Notes: a model not told the origin generated them from the sequence alone. DNA of 45,523 nt from Nitrospina sp. (GCA_020430445.1 JAGQJZ010000004.1:1-45523); one strand, 5' to 3'. Positions 7,466 through 15,832 are shown, numbered from the stretch's first letter. Numbers and translations: made by a program.

Positions 7466-7595
7466 GTACCCAACCTCATGGCGGCGTGTTATGATGGCGC
7501 GGAAATTTTCGGGAATCCCATTATGAAACTGTTTCGATCAACCCCGATCACGATTCAGTACACCGCCTCGGTATTGTGTTGGAGCCTGCACCATA

Positions 7596-8339
7596 ATGCA
7601 ACAGATGATCCGGCATCTCGGTAAAAAGTTCTGGACCTCGTTCATGGACGTGGTCCCGATTCTGGTGGTGATCGTTTTTTTTCAGGTGTTGGTCATTCAG
7701 AAACCCTTCCCCAACCTCGCCGAAAGCCTGTTTGGACTGCTTCTGGTCATCAGCGGCCTGTTTGTGTTCATGCTGGGTCTCGAGACCGCACTCTTTCCGA
7801 TCGGCGAGAAAATGGCGGGGCAATTCGCGCAAAAGGGCAGCGGCGCCTGGGTCATCTTTTTCGGATTCGCCCTGGGGTTTTCCACCACCATCGCCGAACC
7901 GGCCTTGACGGTGATTGCGAAAAAAGCCGGTGAACTGGCGGTGCAGGGACACGCGATTCAAGCGGATTCCCTAGAGCGTTTTGTCTTCTGGCTCCGCATC
8001 ACCATCGCGGGGTCCGTGGGCATGGCCGGAGCCATGGGGGTGTTCCGCATCATCAAGGGCTGGTCGCTGGTCCATTTCATCGTGGCGGGTTATGCGCTGA
8101 TCGTTGTGGTGACCACGGCCGCTCCACGCGAGATCATCGGCATTGCGTACGACGCCGGAGGGATCACCACGTCCACCATCACGGTTCCGCTGATCACCGC
8201 CCTGGGCGTGGGCCTGGCCAGCAGCATCCGGGGACGCAATCCGGTCATTGATGGATTTGGGATCATCGCCCTGGCGAGCCTGACCCCGATCCTGTTTGTC
8301 CTCATTTTCGGTATTGTTGTCTATGGAGTGGGGGCCTGA
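7596..8339 (+). CDS. DUF1538 membrane protein, first of a pair
   Basis: 247 residues, mostly hydrophobic, with about seven predicted membrane segments. Two motifs recur in its downstream partner: GFSTTIAEPALTV (about residues 92-104) and AYDAGGITTSTITVPLITAL (about 187-206), followed by NPVIDGFGIIALASL. Polar and acidic residues inside otherwise hydrophobic segments suggest an ion path. DUF1538 pairs have been reported, as I recall, as a two-component Na+/H+ antiporter (UmpAB) in Halomonas; transport of another ion is possible here. It heads a tight operon with a second DUF1538 gene (TGATG overlap), a PII-like gene and a CBS gene. GGAG stands 11 bases upstream of the ATG. Confidence 0.85.
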   Translation: MQQMIRHLGKKFWTSFMDVVPILVVIVFFQVLVIQKPFPNLAESLFGLLLVISGLFVFMLGLETALFPIGEKMAGQFAQKGSGAWVIFFGFALGFSTTIAEPALTVIAKKAGELAVQGHAIQADSLERFVFWLRITIAGSVGMAGAMGVFRIIKGWSLVHFIVAGYALIVVVTTAAPREIIGIAYDAGGITTSTITVPLITALGVGLASSIRGRNPVIDGFGIIALASLTPILFVLIFGIVVYGVGA

Positions 8340-9154
8340 TGACGGGTTATCTTGAGTTGATCGTCGAATCGTTTTCGGGAACGATCCGCGATGTGCTGCC
8401 CATCATCATCGTCCTGGGATTTTTTCAGGCCGTGGCGATTCGTAAACCCCTGCCCCACATGAAGCGGATCATTCTCGGCATGGGGCTGGTGATCGTGGGA
8501 CTGGCGATCTTTCTGGTCGGATTGGAAAAGTGCATCTTCCCCATCGGCAAGGCCATGGCCAATCAACTGTCCAGTCCGGCGATCCTGGCGGAGGGAGACC
8601 CGATCTTGAAAGCCGCCTTGGAAAACGGCCATCAACCCGGTCCGGGAATCTATCTCTGGGCCATCGTGTTCGCTTTTTGCATCGGTTTCAGCACCACCAT
8701 GGCGGAGCCTTCCCTGATCGCCGTGGCCCTGAAGGCCAGTGAAATTTCAACGGGCGCCATTTCACCCCTGGGTCTGCGGGTAGCGGTGGCCCTGGGGGTG
8801 GCGGTGGGTGTCGGACTGGGAGCGTTCAGGATCGTGATGGGAATTCCCCTGGAGTATTTCATTATCGGGGGCTACATTTTTCTAATGGCGCAAACCTATT
8901 TCGCACCCAAATTCATCGTTCCCCTGGCCTACGATTCCGGCGGGGTGACCACCTCGACGGTCACGGTGCCGTTGGTCGTGGCGCTGGGGATCGGTCTCGC
9001 GGCGAATGTTCCCGGACGCTCTCCCCTGATCGATGGGTTCGGCCTGATCGCCTTCGCCTCGCTCTTTCCCATTATCAGCGTGCTGGGCTATGCTATGATT
9101 GGTGCATATATCGCCAAAAGGAAATCGGCCAAAAGCCAGGGGACCGAAGAATGA
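8339..9154 (+). CDS. DUF1538 membrane protein, second of a pair
   Basis: 271 residues, with about seven predicted membrane segments and the same motif pair as its neighbour: GFSTTMAEPSLIAVALKASE and AYDSGGVTTSTVTVPLVVAL, then SPLIDGFGLIAFASL. The two proteins are clearly paralogues that probably assemble as a heterodimer, like two-gene transporters of inverted or tandem halves. It carries an extra loop of about 20 residues (SSPAILAEGDPILKAALENG) after the third membrane segment that the first protein has only in reduced form. The start codon overlaps the upstream stop (TGATG), so translation is likely coupled and the ratio fixed near 1:1. Confidence 0.85.
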   Translation: MTGYLELIVESFSGTIRDVLPIIIVLGFFQAVAIRKPLPHMKRIILGMGLVIVGLAIFLVGLEKCIFPIGKAMANQLSSPAILAEGDPILKAALENGHQPGPGIYLWAIVFAFCIGFSTTMAEPSLIAVALKASEISTGAISPLGLRVAVALGVAVGVGLGAFRIVMGIPLEYFIIGGYIFLMAQTYFAPKFIVPLAYDSGGVTTSTVTVPLVVALGIGLAANVPGRSPLIDGFGLIAFASLFPIISVLGYAMIGAYIAKRKSAKSQGTEE

Positions 9155-9175
9155 CACAAGATCACAGGAGGAACC

Positions 9176-9523
9176 ATGCGATTTAAACTCATACTGGCAT
9201 TGGTGAACGACGATTACCAGGACGCGGTCATCAAGGCCGCAAAGGACGCCGGCGCGACCGGCGCCACGATTCTGAACGCACGCGGGGAAGGGATTCATTC
9301 CCAGCAGTCGTTTCTGGGGCTTTCCATGGAAAGCCAGAAAGACATGCTCCTGTTTCTGGTGGAGGACTTCAATGCCAATAAAATCATGGAAGCGATCTAC
9401 CATGCGGGAAAACTGAACGAATCCGGCAACGGGATTGCCTTTTCGATGAATGTCGACCGGGCCATAGGACTGGAAAGCCAGTTGCCGGTCATGGAAAAGG
9501 AAGTCAAGGACAGCTATTTTTAA
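9176..9523 (+). CDS. PII-like (GlnB superfamily) signalling protein
   Basis: 115 residues with the ferredoxin-like PII pattern: strand FKLILALVND, helix DAVIKAAKDAGATGATIL, a loop with NARGEGIHSQQSF, strand KDMLLFLVED, helix NANKIMEAIYHAG and a C-terminal strand GIAFSMNVDRAIGL. The T-loop Tyr uridylylation site of classical GlnB/GlnK is not visible, so it is a divergent PII-like member. PII proteins trimerise, bind adenine nucleotides between subunits and gate membrane transporters (GlnK-AmtB, SbtB-SbtA). Its place just after two membrane transporter-like genes, with a strong AGGAGG site, makes it the likely regulator of that transporter. The ligand is unknown. Confidence 0.85.
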   Translation: MRFKLILALVNDDYQDAVIKAAKDAGATGATILNARGEGIHSQQSFLGLSMESQKDMLLFLVEDFNANKIMEAIYHAGKLNESGNGIAFSMNVDRAIGLESQLPVMEKEVKDSYF

Positions 9524-9539
9524 CGCACAGGAGAGTGTG

Positions 9540-9935
9540 ATGGGAAATGTCTTGAGGGTTCTTGAAGTGATGATGCCCAATTTCAAAAAAATCGAGGGGA
9601 CCCGCAAGGTGTCCGATGTCTTGCCGGAAATGAAAAAGGACAATGTCAATGCGGTGCTGGTGGAACCCCGCGATGAGAGCGATGTGTTCGGCATCCTGAC
9701 CTTGAAGGACATTGCCCGCAAGGTGATCGGGAAAGGACGCCGGCTTCACGAAACCCATGCTTATGAGATCATGTCAAAACCGGTGCTTTCGATCCCGGGA
9801 GACATGCCCCTGCCCTACGCCGCGCGGCTGATGACGAATTTCAATGTTTCGTATGGAATGGTGATCAATCAGGACCAGGTGGTGGGACTGGTTTCCCTCA
9901 ATGGCATCGTCCACCACTGGAAAGAAGACGCCTGA
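9540..9935 (+). CDS. CBS-domain pair protein
   Basis: 131 residues made of one tandem CBS pair (Bateman module). The first repeat is about residues 22-68 (RKVSDVLPEMKKDNVNAVLV to GILTLKDIARKVI), the second about 74-126 (AYEIMSKPVLSIPGDMPL to VVGLVSLNGIV). Such modules bind AMP, ATP or SAM-type ligands and control enzymes or channels. The ATG at 9540 is preferred to the GTG just before it because AGGAG lies six bases upstream. It ends the four-gene operon, so the DUF1538 pair seems to have two separate nucleotide-sensing partners. Confidence 0.88.
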   Translation: MGNVLRVLEVMMPNFKKIEGTRKVSDVLPEMKKDNVNAVLVEPRDESDVFGILTLKDIARKVIGKGRRLHETHAYEIMSKPVLSIPGDMPLPYAARLMTNFNVSYGMVINQDQVVGLVSLNGIVHHWKEDA

Positions 9936-9958
9936 AAACCCTCAACCCTTTTTGAGGG
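9935..9958 (-). terminator. Hairpin terminating the minus-strand pilin-like gene
   Basis: CCCTCAA (9939-9945) pairs with TTGAGGG (9952-9958) around a 6-base loop. On the minus strand the stem is followed by TTTT. The stop codon of the minus-strand gene at 9942 lies inside the stem. The stem is short (7 pairs), so efficiency is uncertain. It sits between two convergent genes. Confidence 0.45.
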
Positions 9959-10532
9959 AACTGCCCGACGTGCTGTCCCACTTCACAATATTGGGACTGG
10001 AGACGTGCTTCGCGGATGCGGTCCAGTGATCGAACCCCACGTTCAAGTCGAGAATCTCCACGCATTCGTCCAGCCCGTGCGCTCCGGCCAGGTGGGATTT
10101 AACCTGGGACAGGTCCTTGATGTACACTTCCTGTTCGGACTTGTAACGGTCCTGCGCTTCGGCGATATTCGATAGCGTCTGTTCGGCCCGCACGTCCAGG
10201 TTGAATATCTTTTTCCGGATTTCGCTGTAGTCCACCAGAAAATTGAGGTATCCCCAGACGCCAAAGGGAATGACCGCCAGCCCCCAGCAGGTCAGTTTGA
10301 CCTTTTTTCTGTCGATAAATATCCCGGCAAAAACCAGCAGGAACCCGACGATCAGAGAGGCCTTGGAGGTTGTGACAAACCCGTCCAGCGATGGCGGCGG
10401 AGGTTCGCACTGCCCTCCTGTCTGGCTGATGAAAGTTTGAAGGAGCGCCAGGCTCCCGGTTCCTGCAAGGGATTCCTGGGCACACACGAACGACAGGAGC
10501 CCAGCCAGAAAATAAAATACAATACGGGTCAT
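9942..10532 (-). CDS. Membrane protein with a pilin-like C-terminal region
   Basis: 196 residues, not assigned to a named family. Residues 1-23 look like a cleavable signal peptide (ending near SLAG), followed by a short Cys/Pro-rich segment (QCEPPPPSLDG). Two membrane segments lie at about 57-73 and 80-99. The C-terminal half begins with a helix (AQDRYKSEQEVYIKDLSQV) and ends FDHWTASAKHVSS..IVKWDSTSG. That pattern resembles the soluble beta region of type IV pilin-like proteins, where YTA.A.H..G..VWT-type strands recur. No prepilin peptidase site is present, so it is not a normal pilin. It could be a membrane-anchored protein that borrowed the pilin-like fold; the resemblance is by eye only. 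Confidence 0.65.
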   Translation of the reverse strand: MTRIVFYFLAGLLSFVCAQESLAGTGSLALLQTFISQTGGQCEPPPPSLDGFVTTSKASLIVGFLLVFAGIFIDRKKVKLTCWGLAVIPFGVWGYLNFLVDYSEIRKKIFNLDVRAEQTLSNIAEAQDRYKSEQEVYIKDLSQVKSHLAGAHGLDECVEILDLNVGFDHWTASAKHVSSPNIVKWDSTSGSSLKKG

Positions 10533-10736
10533 GAAATCAGGATTTGTTTAAGAGAGTCTAGGGCGATTCACGTTCAGCGGCAATTTTCAAAGATGACCTC
10601 AGGTCATTGCGCATCGAAAGCGTTTACTGTATAAGATTGCGCTGTTTTGGTAAAGTGTTTATTCTTTTTGCGCGTACCGCCAATTATTTCGAACTCATTC
10701 TGTAGAACGTTCCACTTCAGCAATTCGGAGACAGGC

Positions 10737-11162
10737 ATGACAGAGGATTCACGATTCGTCGACAGGGGCGATGGGACCATATACGACAATCAGCTCAAAA
10801 TCGCCTGGGCCAAAAAGGACTCCTGGCAAATCGAGCAGGACTGGCTCAACTTCGATGAGGCCATGACCTTCATCGACAATCTCAACCGGACGGATTATCT
10901 GGGATATCACGACTGGAGGATGCCGGAGCGGGAGGAAATCGAAACGCTGCATCAGCCGGAATCCACCGTGCTGGCCCGGTCCAATGTGGAAATCCACATC
11001 CCGGATTTGTTTGAACCCGGTTGCGGCAATTCCTCCTGGTCGCTCCCCTTTGACCAGCAGGCGGCGTTTTACTTCAGTTACCAGAGCGGCATGTCCCAGC
11101 ATTATGACAAGGACTTCTCACAAGGCTATGTCCGGCCGGTCAGGTTGTGGGGAGATGATTAA
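10737..11162 (+). CDS. DUF1566 (Lcl C-terminal-like) protein
   Basis: 141 residues from the ATG at 10737, chosen for the GGAG six bases upstream; the open frame starts 30 codons earlier but those codons look random. The pattern DRGDGTIYDNQLKIAWAKKD, then the helix FDEAMTFIDNLNRTDYLGYHDWRMPEREEIETL, and the ending YVRPVRLWGD is the hallmark of the DUF1566 module (W..A..yc..l...G..dWRLPt..EL..l; vR.vR). Such modules are usually found on surface or exported proteins, yet this one lacks a signal peptide. Function is unknown. It does not appear to share an operon with its minus-strand neighbours. Confidence 0.82.
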   Translation: MTEDSRFVDRGDGTIYDNQLKIAWAKKDSWQIEQDWLNFDEAMTFIDNLNRTDYLGYHDWRMPEREEIETLHQPESTVLARSNVEIHIPDLFEPGCGNSSWSLPFDQQAAFYFSYQSGMSQHYDKDFSQGYVRPVRLWGDD

Positions 11163-11189
11163 ATCCGGATGAGGCTCCGGGCCTCGAGG

Positions 11190-11606
11190 TCACTCGCTTT
11201 TTGACTGACGGGAGCACGGCGTAGGCCGGGGCATTTCTGTCGGCGGCCGGATGACCTGACGGATCTCGATTTCGTCTACATCGTACAGGATGGACTCCAC
11301 CTGGTAACGTTCGGTGTCGAGGGCTTGGCCCTCGCCCCGATACTGCAGAATGGTGGATTGGAAAGCGTCCCATTCGAGAAACAGCAGGAATTGCTCCTCC
11401 GTTGTGGTCGTGCCGAGACGCCGGGAAAACTCGGAAAACTCGATGTCCATCAGGTCCGCGACCGTGCGGCCCCGGCACAGGTCTTCAAAACCGGTCCCGC
11501 CGCCAATGGTTTTGCCGCAGGTGATTTTGGAGAAATCAAAACGGACCACCCGTTCCTCTTTGTCGAGAACCACCGAGACCAGGGCAGTGCTGTCCTTGCA
11601 GGGCAT
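11190..11606 (-). CDS. Possible IscU/NifU-like small protein downstream of nadC
   Basis: 138 residues. The first 60 residues carry a segment like the second half of the IscU/NifU scaffold domain: FDFSKITCGKTIGGGTG then FEDLCRGRTVADLMDI, comparable to CG-AIASSS..TE...GKT..EA..I of IscU. Cysteines occur near residues 3, 30 and 44. The C-terminal 70 residues are unique, acidic then Pro-rich. It starts five bases after the nadC stop on the same strand, so it is almost certainly co-transcribed with nadC. NAD synthesis upstream of NadC depends on the Fe-S enzyme NadA, which makes a scaffold-like protein plausible, but the similarity is weak and not established. Confidence 0.6.
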   Translation of the reverse strand: MPCKDSTALVSVVLDKEERVVRFDFSKITCGKTIGGGTGFEDLCRGRTVADLMDIEFSEFSRRLGTTTTEEQFLLFLEWDAFQSTILQYRGEGQALDTERYQVESILYDVDEIEIRQVIRPPTEMPRPTPCSRQSKSE

Positions 11607-11611
11607 GGCGG

Positions 11612-12496
11612 TTACCGGTGGGGCACCGACGCGGAGACGTCGATGTTCATGCTGAGGTCGATGGCGCGGACCGAATGGGTCAACTCCCCTACCGAGACGA
11701 AGTCGATCTTCATCGTTCGCAACTGCTGAAGTCTTTCCAGAGTGATGTTTCCCGAAACTTCGATTTTGGCTTTTCCGCCGATCTGTTCCACGGCTTTTTC
11801 GATTTCAGGGTCGGACATATTGTCCAGCAGGATGATATCGGCTCCCGCTTGAAGGGCCGCCGCCACTTCCGCGAAGTCGGCCGCTTCCACCTCGATTGGG
11901 AAATTCCGCCCCAGTTTCTCCCGGGTGCGTTTCACCGCCTCTTCAACACCGCCGGCAATCTTGATGTGATTGTCCTTGATCAACACCGCATCGTAGAGGC
12001 CAAAACGGTGGTTACGCGCCCCACCGCAATACACCGCATATTTTTCCAACTGCCGCAGACCGGGAGTGGTCTTGCGGGTGTCCAGAATGGTCACCGGGCT
12101 GGCGGCCTTCACGAATTCATGCGTCCGGGTGGCGATCCCCGACAGGCGTTGCAGGATATTGAGCGCCGTTCGTTCTCCGGTCAGCAACGCGCGGCAACTT
12201 CCGGCGATCTCCATGATCTGTCCGCCGCTTGCTATCCGGCCCCCGTCCCGGTTGCCCAAGTCGTCAAAACGGCACTCTGCATCGAGCTTGAGGAATACCT
12301 GTTTGATCAGGTCCAGCCCGCACAGGACCCCGTCCTCCTTGGCGGAAATATGAGCCCTGGCTTTGAGGGAGCCGTCCACAATGGATTCAGTGGTAATGTC
12401 CCCTGCCCCGATGTCCTCCGTCAGAACGGAGCCAATCCAGGCTTGCATCTCCGGTGAATCGGCGTTTAAATGATCTTTGGAAATAATGTCCGTCAT
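11612..12496 (-). CDS. nadC: Nicotinate-nucleotide pyrophosphorylase (carboxylating)
   Basis: 294 residues, normal for NadC (quinolinate phosphoribosyltransferase). It converts quinolinate and PRPP to nicotinate mononucleotide, CO2 and pyrophosphate in de novo NAD synthesis. Family motifs are present: LTEDIGAGDITTE, GERTALNILQRLSGIATRT, the PRPP-site TRKTTPGLRQLEKYAVYCGGARNHR (given in two parts: TRKTTPGLR and EKYAVYCGGARNHR), LIKDNHI, and the C-terminal barrel strands VEVEAADFAE, LLDNMS and EVSGNIT. nadA and nadB are not in the window. The gene immediately downstream is a small IscU-like protein. Confidence 0.95.
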   Translation of the reverse strand: MTDIISKDHLNADSPEMQAWIGSVLTEDIGAGDITTESIVDGSLKARAHISAKEDGVLCGLDLIKQVFLKLDAECRFDDLGNRDGGRIASGGQIMEIAGSCRALLTGERTALNILQRLSGIATRTHEFVKAASPVTILDTRKTTPGLRQLEKYAVYCGGARNHRFGLYDAVLIKDNHIKIAGGVEEAVKRTREKLGRNFPIEVEAADFAEVAAALQAGADIILLDNMSDPEIEKAVEQIGGKAKIEVSGNITLERLQQLRTMKIDFVSVGELTHSVRAIDLSMNIDVSASVPHR

Positions 12497-12609
12497 GCAG
12501 AGACTCTTTAATCGAAACTTTGTAAGGGCGTTTCTGAAAATTGCCGTCGGTCGTGAACAGGTTTTGATTTTTCGACCTGCGAGAGGTTGTCTTAACTTCC
12601 GACTTTTTA

Positions 12610-13677
12610 ATGGACCTTCCCAAAAACAGACAGGAAGCTCAATTCCGCGCCGACCGGATTCACCTTTTCCGGGATGAACTCAACACCCTGCTCTCCGAAA
12701 AGGTGATCCTGCTGTCTCCCGCCCAGCAGGCGGCGATTCAAGACTATCACCAGAAGCTTCTGGGTCAGTACTCCACCCAGTTTGGCACGGACACAACGGA
12801 AAAGGAAAAGAAAATCTCGGCCGGCATGCTCGCCCTCACCCTCCTGGGCGGATTCGCCATCTGCGCGGGTGTCTTTTTCATGTTCTACCAGTTTTGGGGC
12901 TATCTCTCAAGCCCGGTCAAAATATCCATCCTTGTGCTGAGTCCCCTCGTGTTTATCGGGTTGATGGAAGTGTTCGCCCGGAGGGAAACCACTCCCCATT
13001 ACGTCACCCTGTGCGCGCTGCTGGCGCTGGCCTGTTTTGTTCTCAACCTGAACGTTTTGGGCTACATGTTCAATATCACCCCCTCGCCCAACGCGCTTCT
13101 GGTTTGGGGACTCTTTGGCGTCAGCCTGGCTTACCTGCACGGCCTGCGTCTGCTTCTGGCTCTGGGGCTTCTATCGATCATCGCTTTCGCTTCTGCTTAT
13201 CTGGTGACGTTCCGGCATTATTACTGGTTCAATCTGTTCGACCGGCCGGAACACTTCATTGTCGCCGGAGCCTTCATCTTTTGCGTTCCCTTCATTTTCA
13301 GGCACCGGATCTATTCTTATTTTCCACCCGTCTACCGGGGAATCGGGCTGCTCTCCATTTTATTTTCCGTGATGTTTCTTTCCCTGTCAGGCTATGGAAG
13401 TTACCTGCCGTGGAACTCCGACCAGGTGGAGACCCTGTACGAATTCATCGGGATTGCAGGATCGGGCGTCGTCCTCTGGGTCGGCATCCGTTCCAATTTT
13501 CATGAAATGGCCAATATCGGCCTGGGTTTTCTTTGTCTGTTCTTTTACCTGAAAATGGTTTCCTGGTTCTGGGACTCTTTGCCCCGCTGGATGTTCTTCA
13601 TGCTGCTGGGAGCCATCACCATCGGACTGCTGATCCTGCTGAAAAAATTCCGGGCGAGAGACAGGGTGCACCCATGA
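12610..13677 (+). CDS. DUF2157 membrane protein
   Basis: 355 residues. The N-terminal 60 residues are soluble and helical and resemble the DUF2157 head (LNTLLSEKVILLSPAQQAAIQDY). About ten hydrophobic segments follow from residue 75 to the end, giving a polytopic inner-membrane protein ending in a short basic tail. No ribosome binding site is obvious at the ATG. It overlaps the next gene by ATGA. DUF2157 proteins are commonly paired with a small periplasmic-domain protein, as here. The biochemical function is unknown. Confidence 0.8.
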   Translation: MDLPKNRQEAQFRADRIHLFRDELNTLLSEKVILLSPAQQAAIQDYHQKLLGQYSTQFGTDTTEKEKKISAGMLALTLLGGFAICAGVFFMFYQFWGYLSSPVKISILVLSPLVFIGLMEVFARRETTPHYVTLCALLALACFVLNLNVLGYMFNITPSPNALLVWGLFGVSLAYLHGLRLLLALGLLSIIAFASAYLVTFRHYYWFNLFDRPEHFIVAGAFIFCVPFIFRHRIYSYFPPVYRGIGLLSILFSVMFLSLSGYGSYLPWNSDQVETLYEFIGIAGSGVVLWVGIRSNFHEMANIGLGFLCLFFYLKMVSWFWDSLPRWMFFMLLGAITIGLLILLKKFRARDRVHP

Positions 13678-14549
13678 GGGACAAAAAAATAGGGATCCCC
13701 ATTCTTCTCGTCGTGCTGACGAACGTGTTTGTCCTCATCGGCGTGTCCTCGAACCGCTCGGGGCCACCGGACGCTCATCTTGTTCTGACGGAGCGCGAAT
13801 TGTCTCTTTCGAAAATAGACGATGAAAACTCGGGGATGTTTCTCAACATCAACTGGGATCTGCCGGTCTTCAATCTTTACAACGCCCGGCACACCGAAAC
13901 GGAGTACCTGGACCAGGAAAAACTCGACGAATTCGGTTGGGACTGCCCCCTGGAAATCCGCGACACGCATCATCCCTGCTACCACTACCGTTCTTCTGTT
14001 AAGGCGTATATCGTGTTGGAGTTTGGAGGTGAGCCGTGGGAAAAATGGCTCGAAAGCCAGAAGAAGGAACTGGAGTCCAAACAGAGGGCGCTGGAAAAAG
14101 CGGAAAATAAAAATTCCAGGAGAACCCTGGAAGAGGACATGGAACGAATACGCAATATTCCCACTGTGAAAAGCCGGTTGTTTGCCGTCGACTTTTCCCC
14201 GGATCCATTAAAGCTGAGAGCCCGGTATCCGGACCCGTCCCGCTTTATCATTCTCCCCGGCCTGATCCGGATGTATTATAATCTGCTCAAGAAAGAGCCT
14301 GTGAATAAGGACAACCGGGGGTACCGGCTCCGGGCCTCCATCAATGACATTCTGATCAACAAGATTTACGTTCCGGATGAGTTCCACGAATTTTTCGAAA
14401 CGCAGGTCAAGGCAATGCCCTCCCCTTTTACGTCCTATGGATTTGTCCTGCACAAAATAACCCCCGATACCCGCCCGCGTTTCCAGGCAACGGTGAATTT
14501 CGGCAAGCGTTACGAACCCTGGATCGAATCCGTCGCGTTGTTTCAATAA
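13674..14549 (+). CDS. DUF4824-like membrane-anchored protein, partner of DUF2157
   Basis: 291 residues from the ATG at 13674, which overlaps the preceding stop as ATGA; earlier in-frame codons lie inside the upstream gene. One N-terminal membrane segment (about residues 7-23) anchors a soluble domain presumably facing the periplasm. A charged helix at about residues 120-160 (EKWLESQKKELESKQRALEK) may form a coiled coil. DUF4824 proteins are, as I recall, typical neighbours of DUF2157 membrane proteins, which supports this assignment more than any motif. The gene ends in a TAATG overlap with the dehydrogenase gene, so three genes appear translationally linked. Confidence 0.65.
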   Translation: MRDKKIGIPILLVVLTNVFVLIGVSSNRSGPPDAHLVLTERELSLSKIDDENSGMFLNINWDLPVFNLYNARHTETEYLDQEKLDEFGWDCPLEIRDTHHPCYHYRSSVKAYIVLEFGGEPWEKWLESQKKELESKQRALEKAENKNSRRTLEEDMERIRNIPTVKSRLFAVDFSPDPLKLRARYPDPSRFIILPGLIRMYYNLLKKEPVNKDNRGYRLRASINDILINKIYVPDEFHEFFETQVKAMPSPFTSYGFVLHKITPDTRPRFQATVNFGKRYEPWIESVALFQ

Positions 14550-15823
14550 TGCCTTCCAACACAACTCTCCCCAAATTGCCGGTCCGGCTGGAATTGCAGG
14601 AAACGGTCTCAACGGACACATTTCGATTTTCCGTCTCGGACGAGGAACACCCGGGCCATAGGTATCAGGCCGTGGACCCTGATGGACAGGTCTGGGGGTT
14701 CGTCGTTGTCGACAATACGGAAAGGGGACCCGGCCTCGGCGGCATCCGCATCGCTCCGGACCTCACCCTGAATGAAGTGGCGCGGCTGGCGCGGGCGATG
14801 ACTCTCAAAAACAGCGCCGCCTGCCTTCCCTACGGCGGAGGCAAGGCCGGATTGATTCACGACCCCGTGTTTCTACACAACAATCCGGAGTACAAGAACG
14901 AACTGATCCTCAAATTTGCCGAAGCCCTGTTTCCGCTGGAATCCTACATTCCCGCGCCGGACATGGGCACCAACGACCACGACGCGCAGCAAATTTACAA
15001 TTATTTTTCGGAACGGCTGGGAACCCGGGAGCACAGGCGCGGAGGCGCTTCCCGCCTGCCGGAGACAGGTGGCATCCCGATAGACGACTGGGGGCTGACG
15101 GCGCATGGCCTGTACGCGGCCATCAGGATCCTCGAAACATTTTTTGAAGATTTCCAGATCGCCGGCAGCCGGGTGGTGATCCAGGGATTCGGCAATGTGG
15201 GACATCCGGTCGCGCAGAAACTGCTTGCGGAAGGCGCCTGCATCGCCGGTGTTTCGGATATCTCGCAGGGGCTGTATCACTCATCGGGCCTGAACATGGA
15301 CGCGTTGGAGTCCGCCGTTCAAAAGGGAGGTCTGGTGCATTACGCGATCGATGCGGAGTACCGCTTTCCAGCGGAACAACTCGACCGGCTGCTGGAAGCC
15401 CCCTGCGACATCCTGATTCCCGCCGCCCGTCCGGACGCCATCACAGCGAGAAACGCCGACCGCATTGATTGCCGCCGGGTCATTCAGGGCGCCAACGCCC
15501 CGGCCAACCGCCTGACGGAATATTATCTGGAAAACCGCAGGGGGATTGTCAACTATGCCGATTTCATCGTCAATGTGGGAGGCGTGATGGGGTGCGCCGT
15601 GGAACTGGAGATGACCGTCGACCCGGCCTACCGGGAGAAAGTTCTGTCCGCGGGGAATTCCGGCCGTTCCTATGTTGAAAATTTGATTTATAATACGGTG
15701 TCGAGCAATGTACGGTGGATTCTCGAGCATCGTTCGGAGTTCGCGCAAGACGCGACCTTCCGCGAGATCGCCCTGACGCTGGCCGGAGAGCGGCTGAAGA
15801 CACCCGAGTTAACCTGGCTGTAG
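14549..15823 (+). CDS. Glu/Leu/Phe/Val dehydrogenase family protein
   Basis: 424 residues. The dimerisation/catalytic domain carries Lys87 (MTLKNSA), the catalytic Lys99 (PYGGGKAGL) and Asp138 (PAPDMGTND), as in glutamate and leucine dehydrogenases. The Rossmann domain has GFGNVG at about 213-218 and an NYADFIVNVGGVMG segment. Such enzymes oxidatively deaminate amino acids to 2-oxo acids with NAD(P). The linker that normally reads GS.GR..ATGRGV is replaced by RLPETGGIPIDDWGLTAHG, so the substrate cannot be transferred from characterised enzymes. It is translationally coupled (TAATG) to membrane-protein genes of unknown role, an unusual neighbourhood for a catabolic dehydrogenase. Confidence 0.88.
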   Translation: MPSNTTLPKLPVRLELQETVSTDTFRFSVSDEEHPGHRYQAVDPDGQVWGFVVVDNTERGPGLGGIRIAPDLTLNEVARLARAMTLKNSAACLPYGGGKAGLIHDPVFLHNNPEYKNELILKFAEALFPLESYIPAPDMGTNDHDAQQIYNYFSERLGTREHRRGGASRLPETGGIPIDDWGLTAHGLYAAIRILETFFEDFQIAGSRVVIQGFGNVGHPVAQKLLAEGACIAGVSDISQGLYHSSGLNMDALESAVQKGGLVHYAIDAEYRFPAEQLDRLLEAPCDILIPAARPDAITARNADRIDCRRVIQGANAPANRLTEYYLENRRGIVNYADFIVNVGGVMGCAVELEMTVDPAYREKVLSAGNSGRSYVENLIYNTVSSNVRWILEHRSEFAQDATFREIALTLAGERLKTPELTWL

Positions 15824-15832
15824 GAGAGCGAA

